From Opitutia bacterium (GTDB lineage Bacteria; Verrucomicrobiota; Verrucomicrobiia; Opitutales; Seribacteraceae): a stretch of DNA of 64,000 nt. The notes under the pieces were generated by a model. It did no database searches. It saw only the letters and a program-made list of their open reading frames with translations, and had not been told where the DNA came from. This document shows positions 7,779 through 15,800 of this stretch, piece by piece. The stretch covers positions 74,297-138,296 of the forward strand of contig PAZC01000046.1 in the NCBI GenBank assembly GCA_002716045.1. Reading direction: 5' to 3'. The translations under genes and the position numbers were made by a program. How positions within the stretch are numbered: position 1 is the first letter of the stretch; each line of letters begins with the position of its first letter.

Positions 7779-9095
7779 ATGAGAAACTTCGCGGTCAAAC
7801 TTGGTTGGCGTGTTCATCTTTGCTCTCTCTTGCTTTTGTCAACAGACCCTTGCTTTTGTCTTTCCGCCGATGAATTGGAGGGGAGGCAACGTCGCATCTC
7901 TCATCGTCACGACTCAAGCTCTTCCCCACACGAGGCACTTGGGACTAATTCCGGAAGCTATCTTGCCGGTGAAAATTACCCGGACTTCTCTCCAGTTGGA
8001 GCGTTGCTTTCCGAGAACGGTTGGATGGGAACCGCTACCTTAATTTCTCCCGGATGCATAGTGACTGCGGCTCATGTTGTTTGGGACAATGCATTTAGCC
8101 CAGAACCCAATCCTGCGGATTGGGAATTCGTTTTGGGCGCTGACTTCGAGGCGACCGGGGCGCAGAAATTTACCATAGCATCGATCCACGTGCACCCAGG
8201 CTGGTTGGCTTGTATGTCCAACAATGATGGTGATTTGAAGGGATTTGACATCGCTTTGCTTTTCTTGGGGTCTTCTGTCCCTTCCACTACGCCAGCCACC
8301 ATCAATGCCAGTTCACAGGAAACCATAGGAGAAATCCTTTATTTCGCAGGAGTAGGTGGATTGGGGAATGGCAACGATGGCGTAACTGATCCAGATAATT
8401 CCAAGCTTTTCGGAGGAGCCAACATTTTGGATCGTATAAACAGCAACGTTTCTCATGGCTTAACTTCCTCGCAGTATTCCGGTGTCACGGGCGGTGTCTT
8501 GGGATTTGATTTCGATAGTCCGTCCGGTGATAAAAATTCGCTGAGTGGAAATGTTTTTTATGGTAGGCTTGGAGAGGGCACCAGTGATGCCACTCCGATC
8601 GCGCTCGAAGCCACTTCCGCTTCCGGTGACAGTGGCGGACCCGCCTATTCTCTGATAAGTGATTCTTGGCGTTTGATCGGTGTGTCTTCCTACGGTACAA
8701 CCAATTCCATCTATGGTGACGTTGGAGTCTATACAAGGGTAGCTAACCACTCTGACTGGATCTATTCCTATTTAGAGCCTTGGCCGACCGTTCCTTGGTC
8801 AGGTTCCGGTGCCTGGAGAAGCTCAACTTGGTTTGGTAATTTTTCGGTTACCTCCGGCAACTGGATTTTTCACGAAAAGCATGGGTGGCTTTATTCATCC
8901 GGTGGTGGAGACGATTTGAGTAACTTGTGGTTATGGTCACAGGACCTGGGATGGACTTGGACCAATCAAAAGATTTATCCCTATCTTTACAGTGCCTCCA
9001 ATGGAAACTGGTTGTATTTCTGGAACAGTTATTCGAGAAGGGGCAAACGATACTTTTACGATTTCTCCACTGATTCCTTGCAACTGAAGGAATGA
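7779..9095 (+). CDS. Secreted trypsin-like serine protease with Trp/Tyr-rich C-terminal domain
   Basis: The 438 residues start with a signal peptide (RVHLCSLLLLSTDPCFCLSA). The S1 catalytic triad is complete: His99 in VTAAHVVWDN, Asp157 in GFDIALLFLG, Ser285 in SGDSGGPAY. Residues ~335-438 form a domain dense in Trp, Tyr and Phe (SSTWFGNFSV, GWLYSSGGG, LWLWSQDLGW) of a kind repeatedly found at the C termini of exported proteins in Opitutales/Puniceicoccales, probably a surface-association module. ATG 7779 is chosen because it begins the signal peptide; the frame is open upstream to 7617 inside the preceding gene. Confidence 0.85.
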   Translation: MRNFAVKLGWRVHLCSLLLLSTDPCFCLSADELEGRQRRISHRHDSSSSPHEALGTNSGSYLAGENYPDFSPVGALLSENGWMGTATLISPGCIVTAAHVVWDNAFSPEPNPADWEFVLGADFEATGAQKFTIASIHVHPGWLACMSNNDGDLKGFDIALLFLGSSVPSTTPATINASSQETIGEILYFAGVGGLGNGNDGVTDPDNSKLFGGANILDRINSNVSHGLTSSQYSGVTGGVLGFDFDSPSGDKNSLSGNVFYGRLGEGTSDATPIALEATSASGDSGGPAYSLISDSWRLIGVSSYGTTNSIYGDVGVYTRVANHSDWIYSYLEPWPTVPWSGSGAWRSSTWFGNFSVTSGNWIFHEKHGWLYSSGGGDDLSNLWLWSQDLGWTWTNQKIYPYLYSASNGNWLYFWNSYSRRGKRYFYDFSTDSLQLKE

Positions 9096-9110
9096 ACAAT
9101 CCTTCAGTTG
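9081..9110 (+). terminator. Perfect 11-bp hairpin spanning the protease stop codon
   Basis: Bases 9081-9091 and 9100-9110 are exact reverse complements, with an 8-base loop that contains the TGA stop (9093-9095). A T-run follows only about 16 bases later (around 9127-9132), so this is either an atypical terminator or an mRNA 3'-end stabiliser. Confidence 0.5.
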
Positions 9111-9176
9111 AAAATTCCCGTTTAGGTTTTTTGAGCCCCTGATCACTGAAATTTTCATAACCTTTGGAAATCTGGT

Positions 9177-9205
9177 TTGCATAACTCGTCCAAACCCTTG
9201 CTAGT
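9177..9205 (+). promoter_or_regulatory. Candidate promoter TTGCAT-N17-GCTAGT
   Basis: A -35-like TTGCAT at 9177-9182 and GCTAGT at 9200-9205 with a 17-base spacer lie just before the SGNH gene start at 9218. The same spacing and a very similar -10 (GCTAGC) occur at 55080-55108. The leader would be only about 6 bases, so translation may be near-leaderless. Confidence 0.3.
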
Positions 9206-9217
9206 CTGGAGCAACCG

Positions 9218-10357
9218 ATGCGATTCAAAAAGATAGTTTTGTTTTCAATCATTCCAACCCTCGTGGTCGTTATACTTCTAGCTGTGGGTTTTGTTGCTGG
9301 ACACTATATGGTCACCAATCCTTTCAACGAGCAAATCGATGAGTGGTCTCGAGCGTATACCCTCGGAGGTTTCTTGAATGAAGAGCAAAAGAAGACCTTG
9401 GTCCAAGTCTATCATGATCAGGACAAGGCTCTTCAGGAAATAGACCGTTTTTCATGGTCTGTACCGAACGTTCCAACGCCTTTTGTGGGTAATGCACCGA
9501 TGCCCGGTCGTCATGGCAATGCTTACGTAAACTCGATGCAATTCAGATCAAAAATGGAAATCCCTTTACCTAAGCCAAAGGACACCTTCCGGATTTTCCT
9601 TACAGGAGGATCAACGGCTTATAGTTCCGGAGCTCCAAGTGAAGAAAGGACCATTGCAGGATATTTGCTTAAATACCTGTCAGAGAATTTAACTCCGGAC
9701 ACAAAATTAAATTATGAAGTTTTCACCATGGCTAATCCATCGTGGTCCACCACGCATGAACGCATCGTCATTGAAAACAAGTTATCAGAGCTCGAGCCCG
9801 ACCTCATAATTTCCCTTTCAGGTAATAATGACGTGCACTGGGGGCTTCTGGGACGAAACGTCCTTTGGTTCAGATCTCTTGCCGATGACTTTTTCTTGAA
9901 TTTAATCAAGGAAATCTACGCTAACGCCGGTCAACCGGAAATTCCTGAAGTAACACGGATCGAAAACAAAAGAATTGCCCCCACCCTTGTTGCGCAAAGG
10001 TTGTTGAAAAATGTAAAATTGACCTCTTTCGCACTCTCTTTGGAAGGCATCGACTTTATCTTTTTCTTGCAACCAAACTTGCCCGTAACAGCCAAGAAAT
10101 TGACCGATAGGGAAAAAAATGCAAGCGAGCCACATTCCCAAGGATACTTTCAGGATTGTTACGATCTCATTGATGAGATTCTCAGGAACCTCGACATCGA
10201 CAATTTTGTTTATTTTAACTTAACGAGAATCTTTGACGACCTAGACAATCAGCAAGATATCTTTACGGATTTATATCACTTTGGGGACAGGGGTAACGAA
10301 ATAATCGCAAGGAATATTTTTTTGAAAATTAAGGAGTTGGAGTTTTCCATTAAATAG
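9218..10357 (+). CDS. Membrane-anchored SGNH/GDSL-hydrolase-like protein
   Basis: The 379 residues begin with one membrane segment (about 6-28), placing the rest in the periplasm. SGNH blocks are visible: Ser132 in FLTGGSTAY (block I), SGNND around 201-205 (block III) and a C-terminal DLYHFGDRGN (block V, Asp and His). Such proteins often act as esterases or acetyltransferase partners on cell-surface glycans, which fits the polysaccharide locus that starts 125 bases downstream, but the substrate is unknown. The gene is visibly richer in A+T than the genes around it, a possible sign of transfer. Confidence 0.7.
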   Translation: MRFKKIVLFSIIPTLVVVILLAVGFVAGHYMVTNPFNEQIDEWSRAYTLGGFLNEEQKKTLVQVYHDQDKALQEIDRFSWSVPNVPTPFVGNAPMPGRHGNAYVNSMQFRSKMEIPLPKPKDTFRIFLTGGSTAYSSGAPSEERTIAGYLLKYLSENLTPDTKLNYEVFTMANPSWSTTHERIVIENKLSELEPDLIISLSGNNDVHWGLLGRNVLWFRSLADDFFLNLIKEIYANAGQPEIPEVTRIENKRIAPTLVAQRLLKNVKLTSFALSLEGIDFIFFLQPNLPVTAKKLTDREKNASEPHSQGYFQDCYDLIDEILRNLDIDNFVYFNLTRIFDDLDNQQDIFTDLYHFGDRGNEIIARNIFLKIKELEFSIK

Positions 10358-10482
10358 ATTTCTATCAACAATTGTACTCTAATATCAAAAGATTATCCTC
10401 CTTTATTTGCAGGCAATCCCTATCCGATGCCATGCGTTTATTCCCCTTCAATTGATGCGGGCTGACCCCTGAAAGAATTCTC

Positions 10483-11289
10483 GTGCAAGTATTGGCGAAC
10501 ATAGGGCGGCATCGCGAGTTGTTTTGGCAATTTTTGCTCCGCAACGTCAAGACCCAGCACAAAGGCAGTTGTCTGGGGGCCTTTTGGTTGTTGGCCAATC
10601 CCCTGCTCATGCTCGGATTGTACACTTTTGTCTTTGGCGTGGTTTTCGGGGGTCGTTTTGGGGTTGCCCCCGATGAAACCACCTTGGATTACGCTTTTGG
10701 CGTCTTTCTAGGACTCACCATATTAAATCTCTTTTCCGCAGCCCTTGGGTCCGCTCCCGGAATCATCGTCAGTCAGCCAAATTTCGTCAAGAAAGTGGTG
10801 TTTCCACTGGAGGTGCTACCTTTGGCTCATGTCGGGGCCTTGGCTTACAATATGCTTATCAGTTTGTCTCTCTGCCTGTTGGGCATTATCGTTCTTGGTG
10901 ATGGTTTGAGTTGGTTGGTCTTCTGGGTTCCTTTGTTTTTGGCTCCTGTCCTGCTTTTTTCCATTGGTGTGGCGTGGTTTTTATCCGCTATAGGCGTGTT
11001 TTTTAGAGATATTGCACACCTCACCCAATTTCTTGGAATGGTGGCCTTGTATGGCAGTGGTGTCTTTTACTCGTCCCAGACAGCACGAGACGTAGCACCT
11101 GAGTTTTGGATGATTTTGAAATGGAATCCTCTTGTGCACGTCATCGAGTGCCTTCGTGGGGTGATGCTTTGGCAGCATGATCCAAATCTTCTTCATCTTT
11201 GTTATATCTGGGTCGCGGGTATGCTGACTTTTCTTTTCGGGGCCTATGTTTTCCAGTCATTGCGTCCCGGTTTTGCGGATACCCTCTAA
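10483..11289 (+). CDS. ABC-2 type polysaccharide exporter permease (Wzm-like)
   Basis: Inner-membrane permease that moves a lipid-linked O-antigen or capsule chain to the periplasm. The 268 residues show about six membrane segments and the family layout: an amphipathic N-terminal part (RELFWQFLLRNVKTQHKGS), then FWLLANPLLMLGLYTFVF, and a long VLFSIGVAWFLSAIGVFFRDI segment followed by WNPLVHVIECLRGVML. The start is GTG 10483; no better start is in frame. Its ATPase partner is not adjacent: the only candidate in the window is the Wzt-like gene at 21781-23214 on the other strand. Confidence 0.87.
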   Translation: MQVLANIGRHRELFWQFLLRNVKTQHKGSCLGAFWLLANPLLMLGLYTFVFGVVFGGRFGVAPDETTLDYAFGVFLGLTILNLFSAALGSAPGIIVSQPNFVKKVVFPLEVLPLAHVGALAYNMLISLSLCLLGIIVLGDGLSWLVFWVPLFLAPVLLFSIGVAWFLSAIGVFFRDIAHLTQFLGMVALYGSGVFYSSQTARDVAPEFWMILKWNPLVHVIECLRGVMLWQHDPNLLHLCYIWVAGMLTFLFGAYVFQSLRPGFADTL

Positions 11290-11310
11290 AATTTCTTTAG
11301 GTTCTCTTTG

Positions 11311-12453
11311 ATGATCTCGCGTAAAGTTTGCCTATATACGTCGGAGTATCCTCCTCATTCCGGCGGTATCGCCACCGTGAATGGCGAGTTGGCGGCGACT
11401 CTCTCGCGTAAGGGTGAAACTGTTGTGGTGTATTGCCCCAATCACCCTTCCGATAAGGATTCCGGTGTTGATTTTTCTCCGATCAAGGTTCGAGGCACTC
11501 AGGATCTCGATGACATTGCACGTTGGTTTTTCGTTATGGGAAGGGCTGCGAGTGATCATGAATCCCTCCATTGTGTAACCGAACCCGCTCCTGTTCTCGC
11601 TTTGTTATGGCGAATTCTCCTGAAACGTCCTTTGCCCGTGAACTTGATCATTCTTTTGCATGGAACTGAAGTGTTGCGTTGGCGTCGCAGAAAATGGCTT
11701 GTAAGGGCTTTGCGGAAGCTTGCGGACAAGACACGCTTGTTAGTGCCCTCTCTCCATGTTAGAGATCTTATCTCAAGTGTTCTTGGATCCAAAGTCGGCT
11801 CGGTCGATGTCTTGCCTTATGCGCCTCCTGACTTTTGCTTGAACGCACCATCGCCTGCAAGAGAACGAAACCCCGATGCACCTCCTTCCTTGCTTACGGT
11901 TGCCCGCATTCACCCAAGGAAAGGCCAACTCGATGTCATCGGGGCATTGTGTAAAGTTAACCCCGAACTCACGAAAAACCTGCGTTATCGCATCGTAGGC
12001 GCAGCCAAGAGAAGTCAACAAGCTTATCATGAGTCTCTCCGTCAAGCCGCCAAGCAAGCTCCTTTCGAGGTCTCCCTAGAAGGTCCTCTTTATGGCAAAG
12101 ACCTGATCAATGCTTATCGTGAGAGCAACCTCTTCGTTTTAGCTAGCCGGGAGGATCCTGACAGTTTGGAAAGTTTTGGCTTGGTCTATCTGGAAGCAGC
12201 TTCGTTTGGGTTGCCCATACTTGCATCCAAGGTGGGTGGCGTGGAGGAAGCATGCGGAGGGAAAACCGCTATCTTGGTTGAACCTCATTCTGAGGATGCC
12301 TTGGTCGATGGGCTCGAAAGATTGCTCGCTGACGCAAAGCTTCGATCTTCCTTGGGTGCTGCCGGAGCCCGTCGAGCATTGGCAATGAATTGGTCGGCGG
12401 CAACTGACCTTATTGTCGGTCAACAGCAACCTTCCGTCATGGTCGGTGCCTGA
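11311..12453 (+). CDS. Family 4 glycosyltransferase (GT-B fold)
   Basis: Retaining glycosyltransferase, probably using a nucleotide sugar in glycan assembly. The 380 residues contain SEYPPHSGGIATVNGEL at the N terminus (acceptor-side GT-B domain), HGTEVLRWRRR near residue 115, and the donor domain LTVARIHPRKGQLDVI followed by SREDPDSLESFGLVYLEAASFGLP, the EX7E-type motif of GT4. ATG 11311 is preferred over the TTG one codon earlier. It follows the permease by 21 bases and the SDR gene starts 4 bases after its stop. Confidence 0.88.
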   Translation: MISRKVCLYTSEYPPHSGGIATVNGELAATLSRKGETVVVYCPNHPSDKDSGVDFSPIKVRGTQDLDDIARWFFVMGRAASDHESLHCVTEPAPVLALLWRILLKRPLPVNLIILLHGTEVLRWRRRKWLVRALRKLADKTRLLVPSLHVRDLISSVLGSKVGSVDVLPYAPPDFCLNAPSPARERNPDAPPSLLTVARIHPRKGQLDVIGALCKVNPELTKNLRYRIVGAAKRSQQAYHESLRQAAKQAPFEVSLEGPLYGKDLINAYRESNLFVLASREDPDSLESFGLVYLEAASFGLPILASKVGGVEEACGGKTAILVEPHSEDALVDGLERLLADAKLRSSLGAAGARRALAMNWSAATDLIVGQQQPSVMVGA

Positions 12454-12457
12454 ACCC

Positions 12458-13288
12458 ATGAAAAGACTTGGCGACAAATACCGAACCGCTCTGGTCACAG
12501 GAGGTACCTCTGGCCTCGGGTTGGCTTTCTGTGAATTGCTAGTCAACGAAGGAGTTGAAACTTTCTCCGCTTCCAGACACCCATCCAAACTCTCCCCAAT
12601 ATCCGGCTTGCATGGATTGGAGCTTGATTTGAAGGATCTTTCTTCAGTTGTTGATTTTGCTCGTAGCTTTACAGACGAAAATGGCGTTCCCGATCTATTG
12701 ATCAACAATGCGGGCTATGGCGCTTTCTTTGATTGGGATCGTTTTCCAGAGGAGGAAATCGACGGACAGTTAGATGTTATGCTAAAGGCCCCGGTCATCC
12801 TTTCCGGGATCTTTGCTCCAATTATGGCTGAAAAAGGAGCCGGCGGCATCGTCAACGTCAGTTCGTTGGCAGTTCAGTTTCCCTTGCCTTTGTTGCCCTT
12901 GTACAACGCAGCTAAGGCTGGTTTGTCCGCGTTTTCTTCCAGTTTGATCATGGAATTCGATGGCAGAGCCCCTTTTGTTGTCGATTTTCGACCGGGAGAC
13001 TTTTGCACGCCTTTCAACGATGTTGCTCATATCGAGGAAGATTTGGCCAGCGTAAGAGCGGCTCGAGTTTGGAGGGGCATGAAGAAGCGGCTTGTCTGTG
13101 CTCCAAGCCCTGCAAAAGCAGTGCTCAAGCTGCGTTCAACCCTTCTCCGCGGCACGAGCGGGGTGGTCTATGCAGGGGGATTCTTCCAAGCTAGTATTTT
13201 ACCTCTCCTGTACAGAATATTGCCTGCCCGATATTTGCTGCGCTCGGTTTCTTGCTATCATGGACTTGGGAAACCTTCCTCCGATTGA
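12458..13288 (+). CDS. Short-chain dehydrogenase/reductase
   Basis: NAD(P)-dependent oxidoreductase of the classical SDR type, 276 residues. Seen: the cofactor motif TGGTSGLG near residue 15, NNAGYGAFFDW, catalytic Ser in NVSSLAVQFP and the YNAAK active-site pair. The C-terminal ~50 residues are hydrophobic (SILPLLYRILPARYLLRS), like membrane-associated SDRs of lipid or glycan metabolism. ATG 12458 is chosen because it precedes the Rossmann fold and sits 4 bases after the GT4 stop. The substrate is unknown. Confidence 0.87.
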   Translation: MKRLGDKYRTALVTGGTSGLGLAFCELLVNEGVETFSASRHPSKLSPISGLHGLELDLKDLSSVVDFARSFTDENGVPDLLINNAGYGAFFDWDRFPEEEIDGQLDVMLKAPVILSGIFAPIMAEKGAGGIVNVSSLAVQFPLPLLPLYNAAKAGLSAFSSSLIMEFDGRAPFVVDFRPGDFCTPFNDVAHIEEDLASVRAARVWRGMKKRLVCAPSPAKAVLKLRSTLLRGTSGVVYAGGFFQASILPLLYRILPARYLLRSVSCYHGLGKPSSD

Positions 13289-13407
13289 GATGGAGTCAAA
13301 GGTTTCAATCGAAGCTTTTGTCAGGTTTTCTGCTATTTGTTCGTGGGTATTATATTGAGATGGATATTTCCCTGTAAATCATGTGTAAATTTCATGTTGC
13401 GCTACGC

Positions 13408-13436
13408 TTGGTCAATGATTTGATGTTTTCTATCTT
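13408..13436 (+). promoter_or_regulatory. Candidate promoter TTGGTC-N17-TATCTT
   Basis: In the 158-base AT-rich gap before the surface-repeat gene, TTGGTC (13408-13413) and TATCTT (13431-13436) are separated by 17 bases. The predicted start of transcription falls almost on the ATG at 13447, giving a very short leader. The evidence is only the consensus match. Confidence 0.25.
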
Positions 13437-13446
13437 TTAAGTAAAA

Positions 13447-14616
13447 ATGAGTTTATTCAGACCCCTCTTTATTTTTGCAGCTTGGCTGTCTATGGCCTTT
13501 TGCTTGTATGGTGCCATTCCAAGCGATTGGAGTGCCAGTTCCACCTATTCCAAAGGAGATTTGGTCATTCATAGTGGCACGACCTATCAGGCTCAGCAAA
13601 GTGTTTCAGCCGGTGTAACGCCGGGCACCAATACTGCCTTTTGGAAATCCCTGGATGATTTAAGCGGTTCCCAAGTGGATCCTGGCAGCCCGCCCACTTC
13701 CAATCCGGACGCTTCAGAGGTATCAAGTCTTAGTGATCCGGGGACTCCCAGTAGCTCGGACGTCAAAATCGTCCGTGTCAATGTTCGGGGATACATTGGT
13801 ACTGGCGATGATATGAGAATCTTGGGCTTCAAGCTCAGTGGTTCCGCCGATATTTTGCTGCGAGGTGTTGGTCCAGCATTGGGAGATTATGGGTTAACTG
13901 GTTTGATCAGTGACCCCACAATGAAATTATACAAGTACGATAACGCTGACGATATAACCCAAGGCAGTACAGAGAACACAGACGCAGCTAACGATGATTA
14001 TACTAGTAATGCGAATGCATCGGACATCGTTTCCACTGGATCCTCCATTACTCCTGTTACTACCTTAAGGAGTGTGGAAGCTGCATCTCTTGTAGCTCTA
14101 ACCAGCGGCTTCTATACTTCTTGGATTTGGGATAAGAACAACGCTACCGGCGTGGGTTGGGCAGGTGTAGATATGAAGGATACTTCGGCTTCCGCATCTT
14201 TCACCCACGTCTCCGCTCGCGGAGTAGTTAAGCCTGGAGATGGCGCCATGTTTGGCGGTTTCGAAATTACTGGCACCGCAGGTAATACGCGCAAGATTTT
14301 CATTCGTGGTAGAGGGGTTTCTTTATCCAACTGGGGAGTGAGTGGTACCATGACAGATCCCTTTATTCGCCTTTATAAATATACCGATCAGGCAAAGACT
14401 CAAAGTTCACTGGTCACTGAGAATGACAACTACACCTCCAGTTCTTCCAGTTCTTCCATTGCTTCCTATGCCACTTCTCTCATGGGTGCGTCACTGGATT
14501 CCAAGGACCCCGGGATGCTTCTCGACTTGGAGCCCGGTTATTACACCGTGATTCTTGAATCCAACGACGGTTCCACAGGCAACGGTTGGATTGGCATCGA
14601 CGACGTAAGCGAATAG
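13447..14616 (+). CDS. Secreted protein with chitin-binding-like module and two verrucomicrobial-type repeats
   Basis: The 389 residues start with a signal peptide (LFIFAAWLSMAFCLYG). Residues ~25-68 resemble a CBM5/12 carbohydrate-binding module (DWSASSTYSKGDLVIHSGTTYQA, ending in FWKSLDD). After a Ser/Pro linker come two related ~135-residue units, each with MRILGFKLSG or MFGGFEITG, then LLRGVGPALGDYGLTG or IRGRGVSLSNWGVSG, a DPxxxLYKY strand and NDxYTS. Such units are common in exported Verrucomicrobiota proteins. No catalytic domain is seen, so a binding or structural surface role is likely. Confidence 0.75.
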   Translation: MSLFRPLFIFAAWLSMAFCLYGAIPSDWSASSTYSKGDLVIHSGTTYQAQQSVSAGVTPGTNTAFWKSLDDLSGSQVDPGSPPTSNPDASEVSSLSDPGTPSSSDVKIVRVNVRGYIGTGDDMRILGFKLSGSADILLRGVGPALGDYGLTGLISDPTMKLYKYDNADDITQGSTENTDAANDDYTSNANASDIVSTGSSITPVTTLRSVEAASLVALTSGFYTSWIWDKNNATGVGWAGVDMKDTSASASFTHVSARGVVKPGDGAMFGGFEITGTAGNTRKIFIRGRGVSLSNWGVSGTMTDPFIRLYKYTDQAKTQSSLVTENDNYTSSSSSSSIASYATSLMGASLDSKDPGMLLDLEPGYYTVILESNDGSTGNGWIGIDDVSE

Positions 14617-14705
14617 CGAAAGCTGGGAACAAATTTTCGAAATTTTTCGGGAATCAAGTCTACCTTCTCGAACAATTTCCCAATGGGTTTGATTATTAAT
14701 ATCCC

Positions 14706-15764
14706 ATGGTAAAAACAGTTGGAAGTATCACCAGTTTCTATCTTGAAGATATTGGTGACTTGATAGTTCAAGGATGGGCTAGCGGAGAAAATGGGGAACC
14801 ATTAGATTCATTTTTAGCTCAAGTTGGTGATGAAGTTTTCCAGCCCGATGACTGCTCTGTTCAAGAACCTTTTGCAGGATTCACCGATTCCAATCCATCT
14901 AGTTCCTCTGGCTTCACCTTGAGGTTTTCTTCTGCGGTCGGCCTCGACTCGTCGGCCAAGCTTTTCTCCTTGGTTCCTGTTTTGACAGGAGGTCATGGAG
15001 AACCAATGTACTTTGTGATCGAGTCCCCCATGTCCACCCCTTCGGATTCCTTGATTGACAAGATAGGTGGAGGTGGCCCCATGGGATTCAAGAGCGTCGC
15101 CTTCGATTTTCTTGGGCATTTCATTCATAAGGGTGGTCTTGTGTCGGGCGCCAAGGTTTTAGACATCGGGTGTGGAGTCGGCAGGATGGCTTATGCCTTG
15201 GCTCATTATCTTGATTCCAATGGAGTTTACCAGGGTTTTGATATCTGTCAGGAATCCATAGATTGGGCGAATAGCGAAATTGGCTGGTTTCACCCGAACT
15301 TCACTTTCAAGAGGATTGATTTACAGCACGACCTCTATAACCCCAACGGTGTCGTTGAAACGCTCGATTTTCGCTTTCCCTACGACGACAACTTTTTTGA
15401 TTTCGTTTATCTCGCCTCCGTATTCACTCATATGTCGGCAAATGAAATTAGGGCGTATTTACATGAGATAAGACGTGTTTTGCGACCTCAAGGCACCTGT
15501 TTCCTTACCGCCTTCCTGATGGACGAGACCTCCACGGATCTTTGCTCCGAAGGCAAGAGCAGTCAAAATTTCGCTCATCGTTGGGACGAAGGTTTCACCG
15601 TTAACCTTGAGCGCCCTGAAGATGCAGTGGCATTTGAAGAGGACCTTTTCCTAGACTGGTTGTATCAACTTGGCTTTGAAGTAAAGGGACGTTTCCCGGG
15701 ATATTGGAGCGGGCGTTTTCATGGACATAGCTACCAAGACATGTTGGTACTCACTTCTCCCTGA
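14706..15764 (+). CDS. SAM-dependent methyltransferase with N-terminal beta domain
   Basis: The 352 residues combine an N-terminal ~110-residue domain (IVQGWASGENGEPLDSF, then GFTLRFSS), which looks like the beta-sandwich modules found ahead of some glycosyltransferases, with a class I methyltransferase. The SAM-binding motif is VLDIGCGVGRMAYALA near residue 150; later motifs are DFVYLASVFTHM and HEIRRVLRPQGTCFLTAF, typical of the Methyltransf_11 group. Its place in the polysaccharide locus suggests methylation of a glycan or its precursor. It converges with asnB across a 36-base gap. Confidence 0.82.
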   Translation: MVKTVGSITSFYLEDIGDLIVQGWASGENGEPLDSFLAQVGDEVFQPDDCSVQEPFAGFTDSNPSSSSGFTLRFSSAVGLDSSAKLFSLVPVLTGGHGEPMYFVIESPMSTPSDSLIDKIGGGGPMGFKSVAFDFLGHFIHKGGLVSGAKVLDIGCGVGRMAYALAHYLDSNGVYQGFDICQESIDWANSEIGWFHPNFTFKRIDLQHDLYNPNGVVETLDFRFPYDDNFFDFVYLASVFTHMSANEIRAYLHEIRRVLRPQGTCFLTAFLMDETSTDLCSEGKSSQNFAHRWDEGFTVNLERPEDAVAFEEDLFLDWLYQLGFEVKGRFPGYWSGRFHGHSYQDMLVLTSP

Positions 15765-15800
15765 GGCTTCACTGCCTGCGGCTGTTTGCCAGCAATTGCT

